A stretch of 64,000 nucleotides of DNA from Bacillota bacterium (GCA_029782135.1 JAKOVI010000130.1:1-64000), one strand, 5' to 3'; positions 18,488-29,100 are shown, counted from the stretch's first letter. Translations and numbers: made by a program. The notes: generated by a model from the letters alone, not told the origin.

Positions 18488-19537
18488 ATGATGCCCCGAA
18501 AGATCTTTGTCCTTTGCTTGATGCTCCTATCGGTCCTTGTGCTTACCCGGACTGGTTTCGCAGATAATACTATTCTGTTAAGAGCGGCAACCCCGCGACC
18601 GGCTACTTCAACCGAGGCAGTCGTCCTCAATAATTTCAAAGAATTGGTGGAAAAACGCACGCGGGGTCAGATTAAGGTTGATGTTTATACAGACGGAGCT
18701 TTGGGGGATGATGAACAGCTCATCAAAGGATTGCAAAGAGGGACTGTCGATCTGGCGACCTGCGCCTCTTTTAAATATGCTGCCTATGTTCCCGATTTTA
18801 CGATGCTGGAAGTACCTTTTCTCTTCTACTCGGCCGACCATCTCCGGAAGATCTTAGGGGGAAAACTGGGTGGGGTCTTGGCCGAACAAGCCATGCTAAT
18901 CCGGAGAGATACCGTTTTGGGTTATGTCGTTGGCAGCCCGCAGAATGTGATCAGTGCCAAGGCAATTCCAAATTTAACCCGGGTGCAGAGTCTGCGCTTC
19001 CGGATGATGCTCCTGCCTACCCACCGGCAGGTCTGGGCAAGATTGGGCATGCTCCCGGTAACGATGGCTTATTCCGAATTACGAATCGGGTTACAAGTCA
19101 GCCTGGTTGATCTGGCCGAGGCGAGTTTCAGCGAATTTAAGCAGATGAGACTCTATGAGACAGCAAAATATATTCTCCAAACCGAACATTATTTTCCGGT
19201 CAGTCCATTATTGGTAAGCAAGATCGCGTGGGATAAAATACCCCGTTCTTACCAGGCACTTCTCCGCGAGTGCGCGCGGGAAGCGATTGATGCCGGGACA
19301 AGCTATACCAGTTTAACCAATAGTGAAGCGGCGCGCGAACTGACCAGTAAATACTGGGTGCGGATCTCCGAGTTCGGCTTTGCCGATAAAAAAGCATGCC
19401 GGACAAAGGTTGCGCCGGAACATAAGCGGATCTTTGCCAGCTTTGGGCTCGAAGCTGTTTTGGCGGAGATTGATCAGACCTTTGACCAGTATGAACCAAT
19501 TCCCGAAGATGAAGAGGGGAATCTCGTCGTCCGTTAA
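18488..19537 (+). CDS. TRAP transporter solute-binding protein (DctP family)
   Basis: A 349-residue secreted binding protein. The signal peptide is KIFVLCLMLLSVLVLTRTGFAD. The DctP pattern is clear: FKELVEKRTRGQIKVDVYTDGALGDDE, then LQRGTVDLATCASFKYAAYVPDF and PYLF-like VPFLFYSADHLRK, with SLRFRMMLLPTHRQVWARLG near the usual substrate-contact arginine. No DctQ or DctM membrane gene lies in this window, so it is an orphan here and the ligand (usually an organic acid) is unknown. The start is ATG 18488 behind GGAGGAGG. Confidence 0.88.
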   Translation: MMPRKIFVLCLMLLSVLVLTRTGFADNTILLRAATPRPATSTEAVVLNNFKELVEKRTRGQIKVDVYTDGALGDDEQLIKGLQRGTVDLATCASFKYAAYVPDFTMLEVPFLFYSADHLRKILGGKLGGVLAEQAMLIRRDTVLGYVVGSPQNVISAKAIPNLTRVQSLRFRMMLLPTHRQVWARLGMLPVTMAYSELRIGLQVSLVDLAEASFSEFKQMRLYETAKYILQTEHYFPVSPLLVSKIAWDKIPRSYQALLRECAREAIDAGTSYTSLTNSEAARELTSKYWVRISEFGFADKKACRTKVAPEHKRIFASFGLEAVLAEIDQTFDQYEPIPEDEEGNLVVR

Positions 19538-19545
19538 ATCGCGAA

Positions 19546-21318
19546 TTATTTAACGCCTAACTTCTGGAGTAAAAGCTCATCCGGATCGATAATCAAGGTT
19601 TGAAACCGGTCGTAAAGCACAAAGCCTGGTGGTGCGCCCGTCGGTTTCCGGACATACCGTTTTTCCGTATAATCAACCGGTACTTTAGTGGAACCGCGGG
19701 CTTTACTGAAATAGACGGCAAGGTTGGCCGCCGCCAACAAAACCTCTGGCGGAACTGTGCGGCCCTGGGAGCGGATCAGGACATGGCTCCCGGGGATTTT
19801 TTGTGTGTGGAGCCAAAGATCACCGGGTGAGGCCAGTTTCATTGTCAACCGGTCGTTTTGTTTGTTGTTCCGTCCGACGAGGATTTCCCAGCCTTCAACC
19901 TTAAAAACGGCCGGGTGTTGTGGTGATGGCGTGCGCGTATTCTGCAGCGGCTGTTTTTTTTCTTGCAGTAAACCGGCTTCAAGCATTTCCAGTTCGATCT
20001 CGTTGAGTTCGCCGGGGGAAGCAGTCTGTTGGAGGGCAGTTTCTAAAGAATCGTAGTAGGCCAGTTCCATTAGGGTATCTTTTAAACGCTTTTCAATTTG
20101 GGCCTGCCCTTTCTTCGCTTTGCTGTATTTTTTGTAGTAATACTGGGCGTTTTCCACCGGATCAAGGGCCGGATTCAGTGGGATTAGAACTTGCTCCCCT
20201 TCCTGATAGTAGTTCTCGGCGCATAACTCTTTCTGCCCCCGTTTGATCCGGCTCAGATGAACCGTGATTAATTCGCCGAAAAGGCGGAAGGTTTCGGCAT
20301 CTTCTGCTTCTTCCTGTTCCCGCTGTTGTTTGAGCAGTTTCTTCTGGGCTTTGCTTTTAGCTTTCGCCAGGACCTTGAGCAGCCGTTCGGCTTGCCGACG
20401 GAAATGTGCTTCTTCCTCTGAACGGTGAAGGCTGCCTTCAAGGGCGTCGCTGAGGCCAGGAGCAGGCAGAAGTTGAGTGGCCGGGAGGTGCGTAGGTTGG
20501 TAAGGAAAGCAATCAACCGGGTTTCCTTGGTCATTCAGGTATAGATAGGCCGGCGATGGCTCTGGATCCTTCCGCTTCATTTCCTCCAAAGCAGTTAAAG
20601 ATGTAAAAAGACGGTTAACCGCTTCCGCTTCCATCATATTGACGGTTGCCTCCGGGGAGACGTCCGCACGGTGCAAGATCTCCTGAAGCAGGGCAGGGGA
20701 GAGGCCGAAAAGTTCGCGGGTTAGTACCGTTGCGACTTTAGCGGTGGGTGGTGAGAGCTGCCAGATTCTTTCCCAGTCCGTAAAAGTAATGTTGCCAGGA
20801 TGATAGCGGGCAGGGGCAGGCGGGGGAAGGTAAGCGTTTCCGGGCATGAGAATACGCGGGTGATCGGGGCGTTCCGGTGCCCGTTTCAAAGCGTCGAGAA
20901 TGGTCCCCTGCTGATCAAGGAGGATGAGGTTACTGCTTGGGCCCATCGCTTCAAAGACTAAGGAAAAGGTTGTTAAACCGCGATCCGGTTGGTATGCCTC
21001 AATCCGGAAGATGATGATTCTTTCCCACTCCGGCTGCTCGAGGCCGGTGATCCTTCCTCCTTGTAAGTGTTTGCGGAGCAACATGCAAAAGGCCGGCGGT
21101 TGTGCCGGATTAACCGTTTTGCCGGTGAGCAAATGGGTGCGGTAAAAACGGGGGTGGACCGAGAATAAAAGTTTAAGCTCGCGCCGGGGAAAAGGATGAA
21201 AAACTTCGATGATTACTCTTTCTTTCTCCGGCTGAAAAATCTTTCCGATCCGGCTATTGACTAACTCTTTCTTCATTTCTTTGGCCAGAAAATGAATGGT
21301 TAAAGCATCAAACGGCAT
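19546..21318 (-). CDS. rqcH: Rqc2-type ribosome quality control factor RqcH (NFACT/FbpA family)
   Basis: RqcH binds stalled 50S subunits and recruits tRNA-Ala to add C-terminal alanine tails for proteolysis. The start ATG 21318 (MPFDALTIHFLAKEMKKEL) follows AAGGAGG; a TTG two codons upstream is rejected. Domains in order are NFACT-N with GRITGLEQPEWERII, helix-hairpin-helix, a long charged coiled coil (about residues 290-430), and NFACT-R with DLWLHTQKIPGSHVLIRS. Stops of this gene and the TRAP gene converge eight bases apart. Bacillus rqcH (yloA) is also next to the P-type ATPase yloB. Confidence 0.95.
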   Translation of the reverse strand: MPFDALTIHFLAKEMKKELVNSRIGKIFQPEKERVIIEVFHPFPRRELKLLFSVHPRFYRTHLLTGKTVNPAQPPAFCMLLRKHLQGGRITGLEQPEWERIIIFRIEAYQPDRGLTTFSLVFEAMGPSSNLILLDQQGTILDALKRAPERPDHPRILMPGNAYLPPPAPARYHPGNITFTDWERIWQLSPPTAKVATVLTRELFGLSPALLQEILHRADVSPEATVNMMEAEAVNRLFTSLTALEEMKRKDPEPSPAYLYLNDQGNPVDCFPYQPTHLPATQLLPAPGLSDALEGSLHRSEEEAHFRRQAERLLKVLAKAKSKAQKKLLKQQREQEEAEDAETFRLFGELITVHLSRIKRGQKELCAENYYQEGEQVLIPLNPALDPVENAQYYYKKYSKAKKGQAQIEKRLKDTLMELAYYDSLETALQQTASPGELNEIELEMLEAGLLQEKKQPLQNTRTPSPQHPAVFKVEGWEILVGRNNKQNDRLTMKLASPGDLWLHTQKIPGSHVLIRSQGRTVPPEVLLAAANLAVYFSKARGSTKVPVDYTEKRYVRKPTGAPPGFVLYDRFQTLIIDPDELLLQKLGVK

Positions 21319-21447
21319 GTTCAATCCTCCTTTTCCCGCTCCTTTAGTATAACATTGACCGTTTGTGGAGGCAATGTTGAAGCGGACATATTTTTCCTCC
21401 GCCCCGGCATAGGATGAAAGAGATCAACGGCAAGCGGGGTGAAAAGC

Positions 21448-24153
21448 TTGGCGAAAGCATGGTGGCAAATGACACCGGCGGAATTGGCGGCCCACTTTAA
21501 TACCTCCCTTTCTTCCGGTCTTAAACCAGAGGAAGCGCAAAAAAGACTGGAGAAGGTGGGAGAAAACCGGTTGGAAACGAAGGGGGAGATCTCTCCCTGG
21601 AAACTGTTTTTTTCGGAATTTGCCGATTTTATGGTAATGGTTCTCTTGGGCGCAGTTGTGATCTCAGTAGCGTTAGGAGAATGGGTGGATGCCATTACGA
21701 TTCTGGCGATTATCTTTCTAAACGCCTTGCTGGGTTTCATCCAAGAATACCGGGCGGAACGTTCTTTAGAAGCTCTGCGTGAGTTATCCGCTCCCCAAGC
21801 CAGGGTACTGCGGGCAGGTACTTTAGTCCAGCTTCCGGCTTGGCAGGTAGTACCGGGCGATATTATCCACTTGGAAACCGGCGATCGCGTCGCCGCTGAC
21901 CTGCGGCTGCTGGCCGTGAGCGGGTTGGAAGTCGATGAATCAACATTGACCGGGGAATCAATTCCGGTTGCAAAGACTGAACAGACGGCGGACGAAGGCC
22001 ATTTGGAACTGGCGGACCGGAAAAACATGCTCCATGCCGGGACAACGGTGACAAGAGGACGGGGGACCGGCCTGGTGGTGGCGACCGGGATGCAGACCGA
22101 GCTGGGGAAGATCGCCGGACTGCTGGCCGAGAGTGAAGCCGGACCAACCCCTCTCCAACAACGTTTGGATCAGTTGGGGAAAGTTCTGGTCTATATTTGT
22201 ATTGGCGTCTGTATCATGGTGGGGATGATCGGTCTATGGCGCGGGGAAAATTTCCGCCTGATGTTTTTGTCTGCGGTCAGTCTGGCCGTGGCTGCGATCC
22301 CGGAAGGCCTACCCGCGATTGTCACCATTGCGCTGGCCCTTGGTGTCCAACGGATGATCAAACGTTCAGTAATTATCCGTCGTCTCCCGGCGGTTGAAAC
22401 CTTGGGATGCGCGACGGTGATCTGTACGGATAAAACGGGAACATTAACCCAGAACCAAATGACGGTGACCGCTTGTTATTTTAACGGTGAAGAGTTAACC
22501 GTAACCGGTCACGGGTTTGATCCCACCGGCCACTTCATCCGCCACGGGAAAGTGGTTGATCCACTGTCGCCAATGGATGGAGCAGGCGATCCTGAAGGGA
22601 TGCGCCTCCTCCTTGCCTGTGGCTTCTATTGTAACAACTCCCAAGTGGTGAAAGACGAACAAATCGCCCACTGGCGGCTGATTGGGGATCCGACCGAGGG
22701 AGCCTTATACACTTTGGGATTAAAAGCCGGATTGAAGAAAAAAGAAGTAAAACGCCTTGCGGAAAATGAATTTACCCCTGAACGGAAACGGATGAGTGTT
22801 TTGGTTGAGGAAGACGGGCAGTACCTGCTCTATTTGAAAGGCGCGGCCGATCTGGTGGTCGAACTTGCTACCAAACTTCGCCGGGCGGGGCGAGAGGTCC
22901 CCCTTGATTTTATGGAGAAACAAAGAATCCTGAAGCACGTGGAGGGAATGGCCAACCGATCGCTTAGGGTCCTGGCGTTGGCCTACCGGCCGCTGCCGGC
23001 GCCCCGGCCCCTGTCCGACCAGGACGAACGGGATTTGATCTTTCTCGGGTTGGTCGGAATGACCGATCCGCCGCGCCCGGAAGTAAAGGCGGCGATTGCC
23101 AGTTGCTGCCGGGCCGGGATTCGGACCGTGATGATTACCGGTGATTATCCGGGGACAGCCCGGGCGATCGGCCGTGAGTTAGGTTTACTCCGTCCCGGCG
23201 GGCGCTTACTCACCGGGGCAGAACTTGATCGTTTGTCGCCCGGAGAATTGGAACGGATCATCGACCAAGTTGACATCTTTGCCCGTGTTAACCCTTACCA
23301 TAAATTGCTAATTGTTAAAGCTTTAAAACAACGCGGTGAGGTTGTCGCGATGACGGGGGACGGGGTGAATGACGCGCCGGCCGTGAAAGAGGCCGATATC
23401 GGGGTAGCGATGGGTTTGAGCGGCACAGATGTGACCAAAGAAGCTTCCGCAATGGTAATTACGGACGATAATTTTGCCAGTATTGTCGCGGCGATTGAGG
23501 AAGGAAGAGGGATTTACAGCAATATCCGGAAATTCATCCGCTATTTGCTGGGCTGTAATATTGGTGAGATTTTAACGATGTTCCTCGCCATCTTAGGGAA
23601 GATCCCTTTGCCTTTGCTGCCCATCCAGATTCTCTGGATCAATTTGGTGACCGACGGTTTACCGGCCGTCGCGCTCTGTGTTGAACCGGGCGAACCGGAA
23701 TTGATGCAGGAGAAACCCAGGCCGCCGCAGGAGGGAATCTTTAGCCGTGGTTTGGGTTATCGCATCTTGATTCAAGGCCTCACTATTGGTGCAATTACGA
23801 TTGGGGTTTTTATTCTGACCTTACGGATGGGGAATGGGTTGGTGACTGCACGGACAATGGCCTTTTGTACGCTCGTTTTTTCTCAACTTAGCTATGTGTT
23901 TGCTTGCCGCTCCGAAACACTTCCTTTATTTAAAATGAAGCCTTGGCATAACCCTTACTTGTTGGGGGCGGTCGCGCTCTCCAGCTTAATGCAGTACTTG
24001 GTGGTTTCGCATCCAGTGGGAATGCGGCTTTTTCATACAGCGCGTTTAACACCGCAGGCCTGGGGCATTGTCCTGCTTGGCGCCTTCTGCTCGGTTTTGG
24101 TGGCGGAGACTGTTTCCCTGACCGGGCGGTTGGTGAAAAGAAGGCTATCCTAA
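21448..24153 (+). CDS. Calcium-type cation-transporting P-type ATPase (YloB/PacL-like)
   Basis: P2A-type ATPase of about 900 aa in the cytoplasmic membrane. Actuator motif STLTGESIPV, phosphorylation motif CTDKTGTLTQN, MTGDGVNDAPAVKEADIGVAMG hinge motif, and the transport motifs AAIPEGLPAIVTI in M4 and NLVTDGLPAVAL in M6 are present; the last two match calcium pumps of the SERCA/PacL group. Ten membrane segments are expected. The start is TTG 21448, six bases from GGGGTG; GTG 21439 is the alternative. It is divergent from rqcH. Export of Ca2+ is the family inference. Confidence 0.93.
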   Translation: MAKAWWQMTPAELAAHFNTSLSSGLKPEEAQKRLEKVGENRLETKGEISPWKLFFSEFADFMVMVLLGAVVISVALGEWVDAITILAIIFLNALLGFIQEYRAERSLEALRELSAPQARVLRAGTLVQLPAWQVVPGDIIHLETGDRVAADLRLLAVSGLEVDESTLTGESIPVAKTEQTADEGHLELADRKNMLHAGTTVTRGRGTGLVVATGMQTELGKIAGLLAESEAGPTPLQQRLDQLGKVLVYICIGVCIMVGMIGLWRGENFRLMFLSAVSLAVAAIPEGLPAIVTIALALGVQRMIKRSVIIRRLPAVETLGCATVICTDKTGTLTQNQMTVTACYFNGEELTVTGHGFDPTGHFIRHGKVVDPLSPMDGAGDPEGMRLLLACGFYCNNSQVVKDEQIAHWRLIGDPTEGALYTLGLKAGLKKKEVKRLAENEFTPERKRMSVLVEEDGQYLLYLKGAADLVVELATKLRRAGREVPLDFMEKQRILKHVEGMANRSLRVLALAYRPLPAPRPLSDQDERDLIFLGLVGMTDPPRPEVKAAIASCCRAGIRTVMITGDYPGTARAIGRELGLLRPGGRLLTGAELDRLSPGELERIIDQVDIFARVNPYHKLLIVKALKQRGEVVAMTGDGVNDAPAVKEADIGVAMGLSGTDVTKEASAMVITDDNFASIVAAIEEGRGIYSNIRKFIRYLLGCNIGEILTMFLAILGKIPLPLLPIQILWINLVTDGLPAVALCVEPGEPELMQEKPRPPQEGIFSRGLGYRILIQGLTIGAITIGVFILTLRMGNGLVTARTMAFCTLVFSQLSYVFACRSETLPLFKMKPWHNPYLLGAVALSSLMQYLVVSHPVGMRLFHTARLTPQAWGIVLLGAFCSVLVAETVSLTGRLVKRRLS

Positions 24154-24214
24154 GGCATAGTTTGATTTGTATATGTGGCAAACTATTCCCAGGTTGCAAA
24201 GAGGTGGAATAGTT

Positions 24215-24904
24215 TTGCCCTCCCTGATCTATTTCTTACTTTTACCATTAACCTTCTTTTTCCCGGTTAGCTTTCATTTTCATTATCACCAGGTCGATGA
24301 AGTGCGATATTTCCTGTTGGAAATGAAATTTCTTGGTATCTATATCTGGCGCTACCAAATACCGGATTTGACCCGGGAAGCGCCGCCGGCTTCAACAATG
24401 GTCGCGGCCAAAACGGTAGAAGGTCCGGGTCTGGAGGAAAAAAGCCGGCAAAAAATGGCCTGGGATATTGATTATTTTCTGACCCGGATTATGGATACCG
24501 GGCAGGCTTTACAGAAATATGGACTGGGCGGTACATTGTTTTACTTGTTCCTGCCAAAGAAGTATCAACGTTTGGTAAGCGTGGTCGAACGAATGGAAGG
24601 GAAAGGACGGTTTACCCGCCTGGTCTGGCGGTCGGTCCTCGGGAGGAATGATGCCGCCGCGACCAGCACGCAAAGCGGAATCTTATGGAGTGGTAAAGGA
24701 CTGATCACCGGTTATCTGCAAAGAAAGTACACTTTTACCGCCCAACCACGGATTATGGTAATTCCGAGTTTCACCGGAACAACATGGGAAACCCTGCTTG
24801 ATAGTATATTCGAGATCAAGTTAGGACATATTATTTTTGCCGGGATGAAGGAATATATCATTGAAGCAGTAGGAGGAAGAAAAGATGCAGGGACACCCGA
24901 TTGA
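24215..24904 (+). CDS. DUF2953 family membrane protein (YtfI-like)
   Basis: A 229-residue protein from TTG 24215, which sits seven bases behind GAGGTGG; the ATG at 24173 has no ribosome site. A hydrophobic N-terminal segment (LIYFLLLPLTFFFPVSFHF) anchors it; the middle is charged with a basic patch. The C-terminal part (GILWSGKGLITGYLQRKYTF, FEIKLGHIIFAG) matches DUF2953 proteins encoded immediately before ytfJ in sporulating Firmicutes. It overlaps ytfJ by 20 bases. Its function is unknown; sporulation-linked expression is inferred from context. Confidence 0.82.
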   Translation: MPSLIYFLLLPLTFFFPVSFHFHYHQVDEVRYFLLEMKFLGIYIWRYQIPDLTREAPPASTMVAAKTVEGPGLEEKSRQKMAWDIDYFLTRIMDTGQALQKYGLGGTLFYLFLPKKYQRLVSVVERMEGKGRFTRLVWRSVLGRNDAAATSTQSGILWSGKGLITGYLQRKYTFTAQPRIMVIPSFTGTTWETLLDSIFEIKLGHIIFAGMKEYIIEAVGGRKDAGTPD

Positions 24905-25328
24905 GGGTTTGATGAAGACAGCAATGGAAAGTATAAAAGATATGGTTGATGTGAACACAATTTTAGGTGATCCGGTCGAAACACCTGACGGAAGTGTCAT
25001 CATTCCCGTTTCCAGAGTCTCATTCGGGTTTGCGGCCGGTGGTAGTGAATTTGCCCATGAGTCCAGAAAAGAGAAGAAAGGGTATGAAGCTGGTGAGAAT
25101 GCCGACCTGCCTTTTGGCGGGGGAAGTGGTGCGGGGATTACTTTAAACCCGGTAGCATTTTTGGTGGTGGGGAAAGAACAGACCCGTTTATTGGCGGTTG
25201 ATGGCAATGTCATCGTTGACCGGATTGTTGATGCGGTACCACAAATTATCGATAAGGTTCAAAATTTTGTCGGGAGTGTCAGTAAAAAGGAGCCCGAAGA
25301 AATTGTCACCACCAGGGTAACGCAATAA
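24885..25328 (+). CDS. ytfJ: GerW family sporulation protein YtfJ
   Basis: YtfJ/GerW (147 aa), a spore protein needed for normal germination in Bacillus. Typical features are the start PIEGLMKTAMESIKDMVDVN, the GDPVETPDGSVIIPVSRVSFGF block, and a Gly-rich middle with FGGGSGAGITLNPVAFLVV. The start is ATG 24885 behind GTAGGAGG. A terminator follows 17 bases after the stop, so ytfI-ytfJ ends here. Confidence 0.95.
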   Translation: MQGHPIEGLMKTAMESIKDMVDVNTILGDPVETPDGSVIIPVSRVSFGFAAGGSEFAHESRKEKKGYEAGENADLPFGGGSGAGITLNPVAFLVVGKEQTRLLAVDGNVIVDRIVDAVPQIIDKVQNFVGSVSKKEPEEIVTTRVTQ

Positions 25329-25344
25329 GGGGTATAAATTAAAC

Positions 25345-25367
25345 GCCGCAGATGCGGCCTTTTTTTG
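25345..25367 (+). terminator. Intrinsic terminator after ytfJ
   Basis: GCCGC and GCGGC form a short GC-rich stem around AGAT and are followed by C and seven T. It lies between convergent genes and may also slow minus-strand transcription, although the T tract on that side is weak. Confidence 0.8.
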
Positions 25368-25377
25368 CCCGATATCA

Positions 25378-25818
25378 CTAATCAAACATCAGGTAGCGCG
25401 GATATTGATGAATAAGCGTTTGCCCGGTCAGAAGCTTGCGAAGGAGGTTTCTGACAAGATCAGGACGGAACGGTTTTGTTAAAAAATCGACCGCTCCGCA
25501 CTTTAAGGCTTTCGTGATATAGAATTTTTGCTGGAGGGAAGAACAGACGACGACCTTTGCCTTCGGGTCAAGCCGTAACAACCGTTCCAAAGTCGTAAAA
25601 CCGTCCATCTCGGGCATTAAGAGATCAAGCAGGACGACCGCCGGGTGTAACTGCACATATAAATCAAGGGCTTCGCGGCCGTTGGTCGCCTGGCCGACAA
25701 TTGGAATCCCGGCATCTTTCAGAATCGAAGTTAAAATCAGCCGCATCATTAGGAGGTCATCAACGATCAATACCCCATTCCGGTTTTCTTGATTTTTGAA
25801 AGGGATAACAGGACCCAT
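25378..25818 (-). CDS. Stand-alone CheY-like response regulator receiver protein
   Basis: A 146-residue protein with one receiver domain: acidic pair VLIVDD near residue 20, phospho-acceptor in VVLLDLLMPEMDG, Ser in VVVCSS at the conserved Thr/Ser position, and Lys in DFLTKPF. No output domain follows, only a short C-terminal tail. No histidine kinase or chemotaxis gene is adjacent. It probably relays phosphoryl groups or controls a partner by direct contact; the partner is unknown. It is convergent with ytfJ and divergent from the ferredoxin. Confidence 0.92.
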   Translation of the reverse strand: MGPVIPFKNQENRNGVLIVDDLLMMRLILTSILKDAGIPIVGQATNGREALDLYVQLHPAVVLLDLLMPEMDGFTTLERLLRLDPKAKVVVCSSLQQKFYITKALKCGAVDFLTKPFRPDLVRNLLRKLLTGQTLIHQYPRYLMFD

Positions 25819-25929
25819 GCTCTCCCTCCTTAAGCCGCCGTGATTATCTTCTAATAATGTTATTCGGTTAATTAAGATGAATTAATAAGATGGATCCGAA
25901 AGAAATTTTACAATAATTCCGAGGTGAAC

Positions 25930-26121
25930 ATGATGAAAACGAGGGTCGATCCAGAGCTCTGTATTGCCTGCGGTTTATGCATCAGCACATGCCCGGATGT
26001 CTATGACTGGGACGATGATGGCAAAGCGGTCGCCATTAAAGAAGATGTGCCGGATGAGCACGAAGCATGTGCGCAAGAAGCGGCCGAGGGGTGCCCGACC
26101 GAGGCCATATGCACTGAGTAA
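25930..26121 (+). CDS. Single-cluster [4Fe-4S] ferredoxin
   Basis: A 63-residue acidic ferredoxin. CIACGLCISTCPDVY supplies the CxxCxxCxxxCP motif; a later EGCPTEAI and CAQEA carry the remaining cysteines, as in Thermotoga-type ferredoxins with one cluster and a possible disulfide. ATG 25930 and ATG 25933 are both possible behind GAGGTG. It is monocistronic, with no redox enzyme beside it. Its stop codon abuts the stop of the large convergent gene, with no gap and no visible terminator. Confidence 0.93.
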   Translation: MMKTRVDPELCIACGLCISTCPDVYDWDDDGKAVAIKEDVPDEHEACAQEAAEGCPTEAICTE

Positions 26122-29100
26122 TTAAGTACAATTGACCAAAAAGTAGGGATTGGCCTGTAACGGGTTGGGATAAAGGTAAACATCCGCATCCTTAAATAAA
26201 ATAATAAACCGGTATCTGAGCAGATGATCAGCAGGCAAGAGCGAACCGGGGATTATCCCCCGAAACTCTTCTGTTTGTGGATCCCTTTCCATCGACAGCT
26301 GCTGTTCTTTTTTATGCGCATCGGTGCAAACAAGGATAACTTTGTCGACAGCTTCCAGCGGCCGCGGTGAGATCTTTAGTGTTAAGTCTTGCCCTGCCGG
26401 CACCTCCGTTGGTGGGAAATGGAAGATTGCCGGGTTAAAGTCTTTGCTTTTCATCGTAATGGTAAACGGGAGGTGGTAACTGCCAACCCCGCTTTCGTTG
26501 CCGTATTTATCAGAAGCGGTGATATAATACTTCACATAACGGCTTTCTTTCAGGTAAGGCGCCGGGATGGTCGCGCTATAAAGACTGGTGGTTTGGGGTG
26601 CCATCGTGATCATATGGTACCCTTCTTCCCGATCGATCTGGTAATTAAGGATTACTTGACGGAGCGGATGGCTTCCGGTGACCGAAGCACTGATCGAGAG
26701 CGGTTCTTCACGGACGGCCGCCGAAAGGGGGGTATGGGCCACCAAGGGGCCGACCGGACTAATACTCAAGGCGGAGATGAACCAATCTTGATGCGGCGAG
26801 CAATCAAAACTAACCAGTAAACTTCCGTCCGTGACTGTCAATTCGTGTTGCAAGTCGACTCTTCGACCAGCCGGAATGCTCAGTTCATCCGCCAGGACGG
26901 TCTCATTGACCGCGATTTTCATTGGTCCATGCCGTCGCATCTCGCTGCTCCGGTCACAGAAAGTGAGATGCAGCCGGTAAGTCCCGGGGGTAAGATCGAC
27001 GCGGAAAGTTGCCGGTTTCCTGGACCACACGAAGTCCGTAATGAGTTGGTTCCCATAGGCAAGATAACCGTTTTTCCCGGTGGAGAGGAAATGCTCTTCC
27101 CGCAACCGGACCGGAGGGGAAGCGACGGCACGCAACGCGTCCGTCTCCAGCCAGCCGAAACCCTTCTCCGGATCATAAGCGGTTGTATGATCGACGGCAG
27201 TAAATCCATGTTCAGTATGATAATCGGGAAAGATAGCAGACAGTACGGCATCTTCGGCTGGTCCACACGGTCTGCCGCCGAAATCGAAGCCGATGATAAA
27301 ATGGCCACGAAGCTGATACTCATCTTTGAGGGCTTTTAACCTCTTTACATCTTCCAGTAACAGGAGGCGCTTTTGGGCAACGGTGGCCGGCAGACGGTAG
27401 CCCATCCTTGCTTCTTCAATCTGTTCAGCCTGGCGGATCATTTTCTCCCACGCACGGTTTGCCTTTGTCAGGATGGAAAGCGCCCGGTCCAAAGAGGTAA
27501 GATCGGCGGTTTCCGTAAAAAAGGAGAGTTCAATCGCTGCTTTTAACTTACCGCTATGATAAAAGGCGAAGTTTGCCAGATTTTGCGCTTCCGTCAAGGT
27601 TTCATACCATTCCTGCAGAAAGACCTCTTCCCTCCGGGGAGAATCTTCCCGCAGCGTAGCCACAAGACGACAAATTTCCTCACCTAGTTGTTGGAGAGAG
27701 ACGGCAATGGCCGCCGGGGAGATTTTATCCATGGTTGCACCGGCGGTAACCGCCCGGGTATACTCGGGAACCGAGCAGAAGAAGACGGGATCGCGCACCG
27801 GGATCCGCAGATAATAATCGAGCAGCCCGCCGGTATAATCATCCGGAATTGGTTCTTGGTGTTGGTGGATGATATTGAATAAGGGCACGATCTTGCTGGT
27901 TAATTGGTAGAGTTCAACCAGTGCATTCCCTTTTTCGCCAAAGCGGCGATGAAATTCGCGAATGAGGACATCCCCGGTTGTCCCGGGATTATAGCTGAGA
28001 CGTCCGAACAAATGGTAATAAAACCAGTAGCGTTCAAAGTTTTCCGATAAAGAAGCGGATGATCTTAAACCTACCGGGGCGCACCGTTCGAGTCCTTGCT
28101 CATTCACCCCGGGGGGAATAAGGTCAAGCCCGCTGATTTGTGCGGCGTTTAAAGCATGGACCAATTGCCGGACGTAATCCGGATCCCCCCAGCGCGTACG
28201 GGTCGCCGAGGATAATTGAAAATTGCCGGCCGCGTTGGGTGGAAGCTCGTCTGGGATCGCCGGTAAGTATGCCAACCCCAACTGTTTTCCCCAGCAATTG
28301 TTGTTCAGAATCAACTTTATTTCCCTCTCGCCGAGCAGACTGAGGAGTTCCGGCGTGGTTTGCCCTGAATCAAGTTTCAGGGTAAGGCTGTTGCCGGTTT
28401 CGGCAATGGCCCGCCCGAGTGTGTTGCTGAAAAAGTCCGGAGCAAGAGGGCTTCCGGTAAATTTAACTTCCAGACCTTTCAGTTCCGGGCAAGAAAAAAT
28501 GATCTGTTTGAAGGCCAGGTAAAGGTAAGATTCCAAATTATCCTGATTTAGTCCGCAGTTTGTCTCCGCCAAAGCAGGATTTCCGGGGAAGTTCCAGAAA
28601 CCGAGATAAAGGTCGATGCCGGCTTCCGTTGCCCGTTCGACCCATTGCTGAAGCGTTTCGAGGTTTTTCCGGGAAGGAGTAGAGAAGAGCGAGGGGTGCA
28701 CCTCAGGATGTTCCGGAAGATCAACCAGGTAAAGCAGGGTTGAGATGAGAGAGGGGGCGTCGAAAACCAGCGTTAAAGTATTAAAGCGTTTCCGGATCAG
28801 TTGATCAAAATAACTCTGCCATGAAGTTGGAGAAAAACTCCAACCTTTTTTTAACTCTTCGTGCGGGAGAAAATGGACTACCCCCCGCCGTTTCAGCAAG
28901 GGCCGTTCTTGGCAGGGCTGATAAAGGGCAGGGAGTGATTGAGCGTTGATGCGCTCCGCCAACTCATAAAGGGCGAAATTTAAACCTCTGGTATCATAGG
29001 CGCAGACCAAGAGGGTTGTTTTATCTTGAATTGTTATTTCTGAAATCAACATTGCCTCTGGTTCCAACGCCAGCTTCAGCTGGCCGCTGTCGACCAGTTC

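Noticed and set aside
21321-22028. Minus-strand 235-codon frame opposite the P-type ATPase 5' end
   Set aside because: Shadow frame; the plus strand encodes clear ATPase motifs through the same bases.
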